In this document: one piece after another, positions 36,372 through 44,420 of the stretch
Position numbering within the stretch: position 1 is the stretch's first letter
Layout of the letters: each line of letters opens with the position of its first letter
DNA from: Prescottella subtropica
Lineage (GTDB): Bacteria; Actinomycetota; Actinomycetes; Mycobacteriales; Mycobacteriaceae
DNA: 57,266 nt
Reading direction: 5' to 3'
Assembly (NCBI RefSeq): GCF_005434945.1
Contig: NZ_SKCH01000024.1
Coordinates: 1-57,266, forward strand
Made by a program: the position numbers and the translations under genes
Notes under the pieces: generated by a model
Databases searched by the model: none
What the model was told of the DNA's origin: nothing
What the model saw: only the letters and a program-made list of their open reading frames with translations

Positions 36372-37781
36372 TCACCTGCACCCACACAGCCGCAGGGCGC
36401 CGGCGACCGCGTCGAGCGCGGGCCGACTCTCCCCCGGCGGACGGTCGTTGGACATCAATGCGAATGTCAGGACCCGGCCGTCGACGTCGACGACGTACCC
36501 GGTCAGCGCGCTCGCCACCGACAGTGTGCCGGTCTTGGCGCGCACCCAGCCGGCACCGACCCGGTCCCCGGTCGCATACCGGTCGGACAGGGTGCCGGTG
36601 GCGCCCGCGACGGGCAGGTCGTCGAGCATCGGCCGCAACCGCGGCTCCGACTCTCCGGCCGCGGCGGCCAGGACGGCGTCGAGGAGACGGGCCGGGATAC
36701 GTCCGTCGACGGACAGGCCGCTGCCGTCGTGCAGTGTCACCCCGTCGGTCTTGAATCCGGCGTCGTACAGGACCTGCACGACCGCTTCGGTGGCCCCGGC
36801 GAACGAGCGTTCGGCGTTCTTCCCGGCGGCGACCTCGCGGGCGATGGTCTCGGCGAGGATGTTGTCGGAGCGGCGCATCATCACGCCGAGGCGTTCCCGC
36901 AGCGGTGCGGACTGCACGCTCGCGACGCGGTCGGTGTCGGGGGTGGCGGTGCCGAGCGTGACGCGGGCCGGGTCGACGCCGAGAGCCTGGGCGAGCGCGC
37001 GGCCGGCGTCGAGGGCCGGGGTGGCGCTGCGCGGGGGTTCGTCGGCGAGCGGATCGGATCGGGCGCCGTCGAGCATGACAGGTTCGATCGGGGCGATGTA
37101 GCCGGCGGCGACGTCGTCGGGAATCCAGCCCTGCGCCAGCGCCGGCCCGGTGTAGGCGCCGGTGTCGACGACGATGCTGTCGACGGCGGTACCGGAACGA
37201 CGGATCTGGTCGGCGAGGTCCACGATGCGCGGGCCGCCCGGGTAGTAGCCGGGCTGCCCCACGGGTTGCGCGGTGAGGGTGGGGTCGCCGTGGCCGACGA
37301 GGACGAGTTCCCCGGGACGTGACCCCTGCACCACCTCGGTGGTGACGCGGTGGTCCGGCGGCAGGCTCAGCATCGCCGCGGCGGCGGTGAGGATCTTGGT
37401 GGTCGACGCCGGTGTCATGGGGGTGTCGGGGCCTCGGCTCCACAACACGGCACCGGTGCGGGCGTCGGTGACGGATCCGGTGAAGTTGCCGAGCGCCGGG
37501 TTCGCCGCGACCGGGTCGAGTGCCGCGGCCAGCGCCTGCGGTGTGGGGGCGGGGGCGTCCTCGGACAGCGGTGCGACCTGCGGTGTCGCGGTGACGAGCG
37601 CCGGCTGCGGTGGCAGTGTGGCGGCGTCCTGCGCGGCGGTCGCGGTGCCGCGCTGGGTGAGCACGATCGTGGTGCCCGCGCCGGCGACGACTGCGGCCGT
37701 GGCCAGTGCCAGCAGGATCCGGACGTGGCGGCGGCGGCGTCCGGCCAGGATGCCGATCTTCTTCTTTGCCTCGGTCGCCAA
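36372..37781 (-). CDS. dacB: D-alanyl-D-alanine carboxypeptidase/endopeptidase (PBP4 class)
   Basis: A low-molecular-mass penicillin-binding protein that trims peptidoglycan stem peptides. The product has a membrane anchor or signal at about 20-42, then SxxK as S126-T-T-K129, SxN in RRSDNIL, and a KTGTL motif near the end. The TTG at 37781 is preferred because GGAGG lies four bases upstream; the open frame extends to 37829 with a weaker start. Length 469. It is divergent from ppa, as in M. tuberculosis Rv3627c-Rv3628. Confidence 0.88.
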   Translation of the reverse strand: MATEAKKKIGILAGRRRRHVRILLALATAAVVAGAGTTIVLTQRGTATAAQDAATLPPQPALVTATPQVAPLSEDAPAPTPQALAAALDPVAANPALGNFTGSVTDARTGAVLWSRGPDTPMTPASTTKILTAAAAMLSLPPDHRVTTEVVQGSRPGELVLVGHGDPTLTAQPVGQPGYYPGGPRIVDLADQIRRSGTAVDSIVVDTGAYTGPALAQGWIPDDVAAGYIAPIEPVMLDGARSDPLADEPPRSATPALDAGRALAQALGVDPARVTLGTATPDTDRVASVQSAPLRERLGVMMRRSDNILAETIAREVAAGKNAERSFAGATEAVVQVLYDAGFKTDGVTLHDGSGLSVDGRIPARLLDAVLAAAAGESEPRLRPMLDDLPVAGATGTLSDRYATGDRVGAGWVRAKTGTLSVASALTGYVVDVDGRVLTFALMSNDRPPGESRPALDAVAGALRLCGCR

Positions 37782-37938
37782 CGTCCCTCCGAATCCCACC
37801 GAACCGCATCTCACCGAACCGGGCAGCATCCAGCACCCGCATCACACAGTATCGCCGACCCGCTAACCTTTTCCCGAACCGTCTACCCGGGCGGGGCATC
37901 GGCGACAGCCGGAAGACTCAGACAGTGGAGGACACGAC

Positions 37939-38430
37939 GTGGAGTTCGACGTCACCATCGAAATCCCCAAGGGCCAGCGCAACAAGTACGAGGTCGATCA
38001 CGAGACCGGCCGCGTGAAGCTGGACCGCTACCTCTACACCTCGTTCGGGTACCCGGCCGATTACGGCTACATCGAGAACACGCTCGGCGAGGACGGCGAT
38101 CCGCTGGACGCGATGGTGCTGCTGCCCGAGTCGGTGTTCCCCGGTGTCATCGTCGAGGCCCGCCCGGTCGGCATGTTCAAGATGGTCGACGAGGCCGGTG
38201 GCGACGACAAGGTGCTGTGTGTTCCCGCGGGCGACCCGCGCTGGGACCACGTCCAGGATCTCGCGGACGTCTCGCAGTTCGAACTGGACGCGATCAAGCA
38301 CTTCTTCGTGCACTACAAGGATCTCGAGCCGAACAAGCACGTCACCGGTGCAGACTGGGTCGGCCGCGCCGAGGCCGAGAAGGTCATCGCGGAGGCCGTC
38401 GAGCGGCTGAAGACCAACGGCGGTCACTGA
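37939..38430 (+). CDS. ppa: Inorganic pyrophosphatase (family I)
   Basis: Hydrolyses pyrophosphate and pulls biosynthetic reactions forward. The 163 residues carry the family signature around [10 protein letters not shown], with Asp residues for Mg2+, and YPADYGYI. The GTG start has GGAGG eight bases upstream. An 18-19 bp hairpin follows the stop. Confidence 0.97.
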   Translation: MEFDVTIEIPKGQRNKYEVDHETGRVKLDRYLYTSFGYPADYGYIENTLGEDGDPLDAMVLLPESVFPGVIVEARPVGMFKMVDEAGGDDKVLCVPAGDPRWDHVQDLADVSQFELDAIKHFFVHYKDLEPNKHVTGADWVGRAEAEKVIAEAVERLKTNGGH

Positions 38431-38448
38431 GCCGCACGTACTTCCCGA

Positions 38449-38486
38449 GAAAGGGCGGGGCCGACGATCGTCGGCCCCGCCCTTTC
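38449..38486 (+). terminator. Terminator of ppa
   Basis: A perfect 19-bp inverted repeat with no separate loop (38449-38467 with 38468-38486), starting 18 nt after the ppa stop. The strongest part is GC-rich and is flanked by AAA/TTT. Confidence 0.8.
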
Positions 38487-38515
38487 CGTATTTCGGGCGT
38501 GTCGGCGGCCCGCAC

Positions 38516-38521
38516 TACGAT
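38516..38521 (+). promoter_or_regulatory. -10 element of the LexA-like gene, leaderless
   Basis: TACGAT ends seven bases before the GTG at 38529, the spacing expected when transcription starts at the start codon. No Shine-Dalgarno is present. No SOS box is visible in 38487-38528. Confidence 0.5.
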
Positions 38522-38528
38522 TCGCCGG

Positions 38529-39191
38529 GTGACCGGTTACGACGATCTCGAGATGTTCGGTGGCCTCGACGCCAACGCCCTGCCGCCCCGTCAGCAGCGG
38601 ATCCTGCTGGCGATCCGGGACTGGGTGGCAGGGCACGGGTGCCCGCCGAGTACCCGGGAGATCGCGGACGCGGTGGGATTGCGGTCGACGTCGACGGTGT
38701 CGCGGCATCTGCGGAGCCTCGAGGAGCAGGGTTTCCTGCGCCGGGGCACGGCGATGGCCCGCCAGTTGGATGTGCGCCCGTTCCTCGCCGGTTCCGGGGT
38801 GGGCCGGGCGTCGGAGAGTTCGGTGCCGGTGCCGGTGGTCGGCGACATCGCGGCGGGCGCACCGATCCTCGCGGAGGAGCATGCCGACGAGATGTTGGCG
38901 CTGCCGCGGGAGTTCACCGGGTCGGGCACCGTGTTCGCGCTGCGGGTGCGCGGCGAGTCGATGATCGACGCCGCGATCTGTGACGGCGACACCGTGGTGG
39001 TGCGCCGGCAGGACGAGGCGCAGTCCGGGGAGATCGTGGCCGCGATGATCGACGGCGAGGCGACGGTGAAGGTGTTGCGGCGCCGCAGCGGTCACGTGTT
39101 CCTCGAGCCCCGCAACCCGGCCTACGAGGTCATCGACGGCGACAACGCCGTCGTCCTCGGCAAGGTGGTGTCGGTGCTGCGCCGTATCTGA
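38529..39191 (+). CDS. LexA-like self-cleaving transcriptional repressor
   Basis: A 220-residue repressor. The N-terminal winged helix has PPSTREIADAVGLRSTSTVS at about 39-58. The C-terminal S24 peptidase domain has the Ala109-Gly110 cleavage site in GDIAAGAP, Ser144 in RGESMID and Lys181 in GEATVKV, so RecA-stimulated self-cleavage is expected. LexA represses SOS genes, but the context here (between ppa and arcA, without an SOS box upstream) leaves open whether this is the main LexA or a paralogue with other targets. The GTG at 38529 is chosen because of the leaderless promoter. Confidence 0.85.
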   Translation: MTGYDDLEMFGGLDANALPPRQQRILLAIRDWVAGHGCPPSTREIADAVGLRSTSTVSRHLRSLEEQGFLRRGTAMARQLDVRPFLAGSGVGRASESSVPVPVVGDIAAGAPILAEEHADEMLALPREFTGSGTVFALRVRGESMIDAAICDGDTVVVRRQDEAQSGEIVAAMIDGEATVKVLRRRSGHVFLEPRNPAYEVIDGDNAVVLGKVVSVLRRI

Positions 39192-39216
39192 CGGCGCAAC
39201 ACCGACCGCCGGTATC

Positions 39217-40470
39217 TCAGAACTCGACTTCGTCACGCACGATCGGGCAGGTCATGCAGTGTCCGCCGCCGCGGCCGCGGCCGAGTTCGGCGCCGACGAT
39301 GGTGATGACCTCGACGCCCTCCCTGCGCAGCGCCGCGTTGGTGTGGGTGTTGCGGTCGTACGCGAACACCACGCCCGGTTCGGCGGCGACGAGGTTGTTG
39401 CCGCTGTCCCACTGCTGGCGCTCGTTGGCGTAGAAGCCGCCGCCGGTGGGGACGACGCGCAGTTTGTCGAAGTTCAGGGCCTCGGCGACGACGTCGACGA
39501 ACTGCTTGGATTCCTCGGTCACCTCGGGCACGCCCTTGTCGCCGGGGCGCAGCGAGAACGTGTGGATGCCGTCGACGATGTCGGGGAACACGGTGACGAG
39601 GTCGCGGTCGGCGAACGTGAAGACGGTATCCAGGTGCATCGCGGCACGCAGTTTCGGCATGCCGGCGACGATGACGCGTTCGGCGGCGCCGGCGTCGAAC
39701 AGTGACTGCGCCACCTGGGTGACGGCCTGCCGGGAGGTGCGCTCGCTCATGCCGACGAGGACCGCACCGTTGCCGATCGGCATGACGTCGCCGCCCTCGA
39801 ACGTGGCCTGGCCCCAGTCCTGTTCGGGGTCGCCCCACCAGATCTTCGCGCCGGTGAAGTCCGGGTGGAACCGGTAGATCGCCTTCATCAGCAGCGTCTC
39901 GTCGTGCCGGGCCGGCCAGTAGAGCGGGTTGAGGGTGACGCCGCCGTACAGCCAGCACGTGGTGTCGCGGGTGTACAGGGTGTTCGGCAGCGGCGGCATC
40001 AGGTATTCACGGACACCGGTCTGCTCGCGGGCCAGGGAAATGTAGGCGGGTCGGAAGTCGGCGGGCAGGTCCGCGACGGCGAGACCGCCGATCAGGTATT
40101 CGGCGAGGGTGCGGTCGTCGAGTTGGTCGAGGTAGGCGCGCACGTCGTCGACCAGGCCGAGGCCGACTTCGTTGGCGACGATCTTGCGGTCGAGGATCCA
40201 CGCCTTCGCGCCGGGGACGGCGAGGGTTTCGGTGAGGGTTTCGGTGAGCAGGTTGTGCAGTTCGACGACCTCGATGCCGCGGTCCCGCATCTTCGTGACG
40301 AAATCGAAGTGGTCGCGCTTGGCGTTCTGCACCCAGAGCACGTCGTCGAACAGCAGGTCGTCGCAGTTGGACGGGGTGAGCCGCTCGTGCGCGAGACCGG
40401 GCGCGCAGACGAGGACCTTACGCAGGGTGCCCACTTCCGAGTGGACGCCGAAGGTTGCGGGTGCAGACAT
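39217..40470 (-). CDS. arcA: Arginine deiminase
   Basis: Converts arginine to citrulline and ammonia, the first step of arginine fermentation and acid defence. The 417 residues have the guanidino-modifying-enzyme set: [16 protein letters not shown] and the catalytic Cys405 in [10 protein letters not shown]. The ATG at 40470 has AGGAG about ten bases upstream. The antiporter gene lies 13 bp upstream. No ornithine carbamoyltransferase or carbamate kinase is in view, so the rest of the pathway must lie elsewhere or be absent. Confidence 0.95.
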   Translation of the reverse strand: MSAPATFGVHSEVGTLRKVLVCAPGLAHERLTPSNCDDLLFDDVLWVQNAKRDHFDFVTKMRDRGIEVVELHNLLTETLTETLAVPGAKAWILDRKIVANEVGLGLVDDVRAYLDQLDDRTLAEYLIGGLAVADLPADFRPAYISLAREQTGVREYLMPPLPNTLYTRDTTCWLYGGVTLNPLYWPARHDETLLMKAIYRFHPDFTGAKIWWGDPEQDWGQATFEGGDVMPIGNGAVLVGMSERTSRQAVTQVAQSLFDAGAAERVIVAGMPKLRAAMHLDTVFTFADRDLVTVFPDIVDGIHTFSLRPGDKGVPEVTEESKQFVDVVAEALNFDKLRVVPTGGGFYANERQQWDSGNNLVAAEPGVVFAYDRNTHTNAALRREGVEVITIVGAELGRGRGGGHCMTCPIVRDEVEF

Positions 40471-40483
40471 CGTTTCGCTACTC

Positions 40484-41929
40484 CTAGATCGTGATGGCAC
40501 CGGTCGCGAGACCGGCGATTCCGGTGATGGCGCCGAGGGTCACGGCCACGAACAGTGCCGCTTCCCAGGGTGAGAACAGGCGCTTGCCCGCCTCGCGTCG
40601 GGTGAGAGCGAACAGGATGGTGCCGGGGGCGTAGACGATGCACGAGAGCAGCAGGAATTCGAGCCCGGCCGCGACGATCATGAATGCGGTGTAAAAGGTG
40701 GCGATCCCGGCGAACACCAGTTCCCGGGTGCGCCGCTCGGGCTGGATGTCGGTGTAGGTTTCGCGGGTCCAACCCAGCTTGAGCGCGTACGCGGCGGCCA
40801 GCAGGTACGGCACCAGTGACAGCGCACTGCACAGCTTGAGCGTGAATGTGAACGCGTCGTCGGAGAACAGTGTCGTGAACAGCACCAGTTGGATGAGGAC
40901 GGTGGTGAACAGCAGGGCGACCACCGGGACGGTGCGGTCGTTGACCCGGGACAGGAACGACGGCATGTCGCGGTCCTTCGCGGCGACGAACAGCACCTCG
41001 GAGGCCATCAGTGTCCACGCCAGGTAGGCGCCGAGGACCGAGACGATCAGACCGATGCTGATGAACCAGGCACCCCAGGTGCCGACGATCGACTCGAACA
41101 CCTGCGACATCGACGGCTGCTGCAGTGCCGCGAGGTCGTCGCGCGGCATGATGCCGTACGCGACCATCGTCACCGACGCGAAAATGGCCAGCACACTGAG
41201 GAATCCGAGCACCGTGGCGCGACCGATGTCCTCGCGTTTGCGGGCGTAGCGGGAGTACACGCTGGCACCCTCGATGCCGAGGAACACGAACACGGTCACC
41301 AGCATCGTGGCACGCACCTGCTCGAACAGCGACTCGGAATAGGCATCGCCGCCCAGGAAGTTGTCGGCGAAGATTCCGGCGTCGAAGAAGAACAGTGCGA
41401 CGACGATGAAGAACAGGATCGGCACCAGTTTCGCGACCGTGACGATCTTGTTGATCGTCGCGGCCTCCTGGACGCCGCGCAGCACCATGAAGTGGAACGC
41501 CCAGATGCAGACGGTCGACAGCAGCACCGCCCAGATCGTGTTGCCGTCCCCGAAGATCGGCAGCACCTGGCCGAGCGTCGACTTGATGAGCACCCAGTAG
41601 CTGACGTTGCCGACGCACGTGCTGGCCCAGTATCCGAATGCCGAGAAGAAGCCGAGGTACTCGCCGAACCCGGCCTTCGCGTAGGCGTAGACACCGGCGT
41701 CGAGGTCGGGTCTACGGACGGCGAGCGACTGGAACACGAACGCCAGCATCAGCATTCCGGTGCCGGCGACGGCCCAGGCGATCAGTGCGCCGAGTCCGCC
41801 GGTGGCCTGGCCGAAGTTGCGGGGCAGCGAGAACACGCCCGCCCCGACCATGGACCCGACCACCATCGCCGACAGCGTCGGCAACGCCATCGTCCGGGTC
41901 GTCTTCTCCGAGTTCTCTGCAGTCGTCAC
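40484..41929 (-). CDS. arcD: Arginine/ornithine antiporter (APC superfamily)
   Basis: Exchanges external arginine for internal ornithine or a similar pair. The 481-residue protein has 12 to 13 membrane spans and the APC signature [12 protein letters not shown] near the start. It is the partner of arcA, 13 bp upstream and on the same strand. The GTG at 41929 has GAGGTGG upstream; the open frame reaches 42025 but adds only a hydrophilic tail. A divergent promoter region of 200 bp (41930-42129) separates it from the small-peptide operon, and no other gene is visible there. Confidence 0.92.
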   Translation of the reverse strand: MTTAENSEKTTRTMALPTLSAMVVGSMVGAGVFSLPRNFGQATGGLGALIAWAVAGTGMLMLAFVFQSLAVRRPDLDAGVYAYAKAGFGEYLGFFSAFGYWASTCVGNVSYWVLIKSTLGQVLPIFGDGNTIWAVLLSTVCIWAFHFMVLRGVQEAATINKIVTVAKLVPILFFIVVALFFFDAGIFADNFLGGDAYSESLFEQVRATMLVTVFVFLGIEGASVYSRYARKREDIGRATVLGFLSVLAIFASVTMVAYGIMPRDDLAALQQPSMSQVFESIVGTWGAWFISIGLIVSVLGAYLAWTLMASEVLFVAAKDRDMPSFLSRVNDRTVPVVALLFTTVLIQLVLFTTLFSDDAFTFTLKLCSALSLVPYLLAAAYALKLGWTRETYTDIQPERRTRELVFAGIATFYTAFMIVAAGLEFLLLSCIVYAPGTILFALTRREAGKRLFSPWEAALFVAVTLGAITGIAGLATGAITI

Positions 41930-42129
41930 ATCGGCCCCCACCTCGTGATCGTGTGCCGCATTCTGTGGCGGGTGCGATCCTCGCAGCAGTCCACGGCTTG
42001 CGCCCGACGCCACGCCGGACGCCACCGGTTCGATACCGATCGGGATTTTTCGCTCGTTTCACCCCGAACAAGCGTTAGAACCTGTTACAAATCGATCATC
42101 ACCGTTAGCTCGACGAAGAAAGAAGCGGC

Positions 42130-42279
42130 ATGGGATCCCTCACCAACCTGCTCCAGCAGAACGGCGTCACCGACCCGGGCAACCAGATGAAGTTCCTGGT
42201 CCTCAAGCCGTTGCTCGACGCCATCAAGCAACTCGACGGCCTCAGTGCCGGCTCGCTCGGCTCGCTCGGCCTCAGCTGA
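42130..42279 (+). CDS. Small amphipathic peptide 1
   Basis: A 49-residue frame: MGSLTNLLQQNG, a hydrophobic helix FLVLKPLLDAI, then SAGSLGSLGLS. It has no signal peptide and no Cys. A purine-rich AAAGAAG precedes the ATG. It is the first of four short genes of similar style (three begin MGS), all on the plus strand with individual ribosome-binding sites. This size and composition recall the small channel-forming PorA/PorH peptides of the mycolate outer membrane in corynebacteria, but sequence similarity cannot be claimed. Confidence 0.7.
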   Translation: MGSLTNLLQQNGVTDPGNQMKFLVLKPLLDAIKQLDGLSAGSLGSLGLS

Positions 42280-42328
42280 CCCGTCCGCGGTCGACTCTTC
42301 CCACATCACCGACGAAGGAGGCGCCCGG

Positions 42329-42448
42329 ATGGGTTCCGTCGAAAAACTGCTCGAGATGAACAACGCGAACTTCTCACTCGGACTCACGAAGTTGATGCCG
42401 GTCCTCAAGGCGATGCTCGCGCTCGACACCCTCAGCGTCGGCAACTGA
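42329..42448 (+). CDS. Small amphipathic peptide 2
   Basis: A 39-residue frame (MGSVEKLLEMNN, then LTKLMPVLKAMLALDTL) preceded by a strong AAGGAGG seven bases before the ATG. The pattern of Leu/Met every three to four residues predicts one amphipathic helix. No signal peptide. It lies 49 bp after peptide 1. Confidence 0.7.
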   Translation: MGSVEKLLEMNNANFSLGLTKLMPVLKAMLALDTLSVGN

Positions 42449-42512
42449 CGCCGTTCCCCCTCCCGTGCAGCGCGATCCGCGCCGCACCCCCTGTTCGACA
42501 AGGAGAATCCCC

Positions 42513-42635
42513 ATGACCTCGGCCGAGAACCTCACCACGTTCCTCAATGCCCTGCACGCATTCTTCAGCGGCGTGCAGAGCGGTTCGCTGTCCGGCATCA
42601 GCTCGGACGCGCAGAGCTCCAATCCCGGCCAGTAG
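42513..42635 (+). CDS. Small peptide 3
   Basis: A 40-residue frame (MTSAENLTTFLNALHAFFSG, then a Ser/Gly-rich end) with AAGGAGA six bases before the ATG. The first half forms an aromatic-rich amphipathic helix; the second is flexible. It differs from the other three in its start but shares size and position. Confidence 0.68.
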   Translation: MTSAENLTTFLNALHAFFSGVQSGSLSGISSDAQSSNPGQ

Positions 42636-42676
42636 TACCGGACCATCCCCCACCACAACGAAATTCAGGAGTATTC

Positions 42677-42784
42677 ATGGGTTCGCTCTCCGATTCCTTC
42701 GACGTCGTCGAAACGCTGATCCCCGTGATCGGCGATCTGCTGAAGAACGTGCTCGGCGGTTCGATGGTCTGGCCCGAGAACTGA
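42677..42784 (+). CDS. Small amphipathic peptide 4
   Basis: A 35-residue frame (MGSLSDSFDVV, then ETLIPVIGDLLKNVLGG, ending SMVWPEN) with AGGAG five bases before the ATG. The helix resembles that of corynebacterial PorA-type peptides in composition. It is the last gene of the set; a 19-bp terminator follows 11 nt after the stop. Confidence 0.7.
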   Translation: MGSLSDSFDVVETLIPVIGDLLKNVLGGSMVWPEN

Positions 42785-42795
42785 CGCACCGACGA

Positions 42796-42834
42796 GAGCG
42801 CCCTCGACCGAACCGGGTTCGGTCGAGGGCGCTC
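42796..42834 (+). terminator. Strong terminator of the small-peptide operon
   Basis: A perfect 19-bp stem (42796-42814 with 42816-42834) around a single central base, 11 nt past the stop of peptide 4. It also faces the end of the convergent dienoyl-CoA-isomerase-like gene, 19 nt away, and can stop both. Confidence 0.8.
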
Positions 42835-42853
42835 CGCCGTATGGGGAGTCCGG

Positions 42854-43684
42854 TCAGCGCCCCCGGAACTCAGGCGGACGTTTCTGGAAGACGGCGGTGA
42901 TCGCTTCGGTGAGGTCCTCCGACGGCAGGAATGCCGCGTTCCAGGCGGCGACGTAGCGGAGGCTGTCGTGCACCGCGGCGGATCGGCCGTGGTCGAGGAC
43001 GTCCTTGATGCCGTGTACGACGAGCGGCGGGTTGGCCGCGATCTCGGCGGCGGTGGCGTGTGCGGCGGCGAGGACGGCGTCGGCGTCGTCGAACACGTCG
43101 TTGACGAGGCCGATCTTCTCGGCGCGGGCGGCGTCGATGTCCTTGCCGGTGAGGGCGAGTTCCCGCAGGTGCCCGTCGCCGATGATCGCGGGCAGTCGGG
43201 CGAAGCTGCCCATGTCGGCGACGATCGCGACCTTGACCTCGCGGATGCTGAACTTCGCGTCGGTGCTCGCGTAGCGGATGTCGGTGGCCGAGATCAGGTC
43301 GACGCCGCCGCCGATGCACCAGCCCTGGATCGCCGCGACGACGGGTTTGCGGCAGTCGGCGACGGCGTTGACGCCCGCCTGCATCCGCTTGATCAGGTTG
43401 TGGAAGTCGGTGCGCGGACCGGCCTGTGCCTTGTCGGCGAGGACGGCGCCGAACTCGCCGCTCATCGCGGGCAGGTCGAGTCCGAACGAGAAGTGCTTGC
43501 CGGAGCCGGCGAGGACGACGGCCCGCACGTCGGGGTCGGCGTCGAGAGCGGCGAACACCCGGGGAAGTTCCTCCCAGAAGTCCGGGCCCATCGCGTTGCC
43601 CTTGCCGGGGCCGGTCAACGTCACCTGCACGACGTGGTCCTTGCGTTCGACAGCGAACGCCTTCCAGCTCTGCTGCTCCGTCAT
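42854..43684 (-). CDS. Enoyl-CoA hydratase/isomerase, dienoyl-CoA-isomerase-like
   Basis: A 276-residue crotonase-fold enzyme. The active-site helix is GWCIGGGVDLISATDIRYAS, and three acidic residues line up with delta(3,5)-delta(2,4)-dienoyl-CoA isomerase (ECH1): Asp129, Glu149 and Asp157 in VADMGS. This predicts double-bond shifting during breakdown of unsaturated fatty acids rather than plain hydration. The ATG overlaps the TetR stop by one base (TAATG), so both are translationally coupled. The frame upstream of 43684 belongs to TetR. Confidence 0.85.
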   Translation of the reverse strand: MTEQQSWKAFAVERKDHVVQVTLTGPGKGNAMGPDFWEELPRVFAALDADPDVRAVVLAGSGKHFSFGLDLPAMSGEFGAVLADKAQAGPRTDFHNLIKRMQAGVNAVADCRKPVVAAIQGWCIGGGVDLISATDIRYASTDAKFSIREVKVAIVADMGSFARLPAIIGDGHLRELALTGKDIDAARAEKIGLVNDVFDDADAVLAAAHATAAEIAANPPLVVHGIKDVLDHGRSAAVHDSLRYVAAWNAAFLPSEDLTEAITAVFQKRPPEFRGR

Positions 43685-44325
43685 TACCCGAGAGTAGCTT
43701 TCCGCTGCGCCCGTGCGACAGCCCCCGCGAACAGTGCGGTGACCGCCGCTCCCATGGCCTGCTGGTCGACCTGTTCGGGGTCGACGGTGTGCTCGAGCAC
43801 GAGACCCGAGATGAGCGCGGTCAGCGACAGCGCGGTGGTCCGGACGTCGAGGTCGACGTCCCATTCGCGGGCCTTCTCCGCGATGAGTTCGACGAGTTGC
43901 CCACGCAGGTAACGCCGTTCACGCAGGTAGGCCTGTTTGACGACGGGGTCACGCACCGCCTGGACGCCGAACTCGAGGACCAGCAGCGACCATTCGGAGT
44001 CGGCGATGAGCGCGGAGGCGATCGTGGCGCCGCCCTTGCCGACGGCGTCGGCAAGGGCGAGGCCGGCGATCTCGGCGAGGACCCGTCCGGCGAGGTCGAG
44101 GGAGCGCTGCGCGAACAGTTCGGCGAACAGGTCCTGTTTCGACTCGAAGTTGGAGTACACGGCGCCCTTGGTGAAGCCGGCGCGGCGCGCGATCTCCGCG
44201 AGCCGGGCCCCGGCGAATCCCTGTTCGGCGAATTCCTCGGCCGCCGCCTCGAGGAGTCGGGCGCGGACGACGTCCCGTCCCGGACGCACCGACACGGTCA
44301 CTTCGTCTTGACGACTCCCAGTCAC
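43684..44325 (-). CDS. TetR-family transcriptional regulator
   Basis: A 213-residue repressor. The N-terminal helix-turn-helix has LEAAAEEFAEQGFAGARLAEIARRAGFTKGAVY, split here: AEQGFAGARLAEIARRAG at about 36-53 and FTKGAVYSNF after it. The C-terminal ligand domain is helical and would bind an acyl-CoA or hydrophobic ligand, by analogy with fatty-acid regulators and by its coupling to the isomerase gene. The GTG at 44325 lies two bases from a pair of perfect palindromes, probably its own operators. Earlier in-frame ATGs would place the protein across those operators. Confidence 0.9.
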   Translation of the reverse strand: MTGSRQDEVTVSVRPGRDVVRARLLEAAAEEFAEQGFAGARLAEIARRAGFTKGAVYSNFESKQDLFAELFAQRSLDLAGRVLAEIAGLALADAVGKGGATIASALIADSEWSLLVLEFGVQAVRDPVVKQAYLRERRYLRGQLVELIAEKAREWDVDLDVRTTALSLTALISGLVLEHTVDPEQVDQQAMGAAVTALFAGAVARAQRKATLG

Positions 44326-44326
44326 G

Positions 44327-44355
44327 ATACCTACGGTATTCAATACCCGCGGTAT
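44327..44355. promoter_or_regulatory. Tandem palindromic operators, presumably for TetR
   Basis: Two perfect 13-bp palindromes of the form ATACC-N3-GGTAT lie at 44327-44339 and 44343-44355, centres 16 bp apart. They sit between the TetR gene and the divergent membrane gene, touching the TetR start codon. Paired sites of this type usually bind two TetR dimers on the same or adjacent faces. The start-codon overlap predicts autorepression. Confidence 0.75.
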
Positions 44356-44420
44356 CGACAAGATCGGTCGAAACCGCACGACCCCGGACGACATCCACGA
44401 AGACGACATCGAGGACACGC

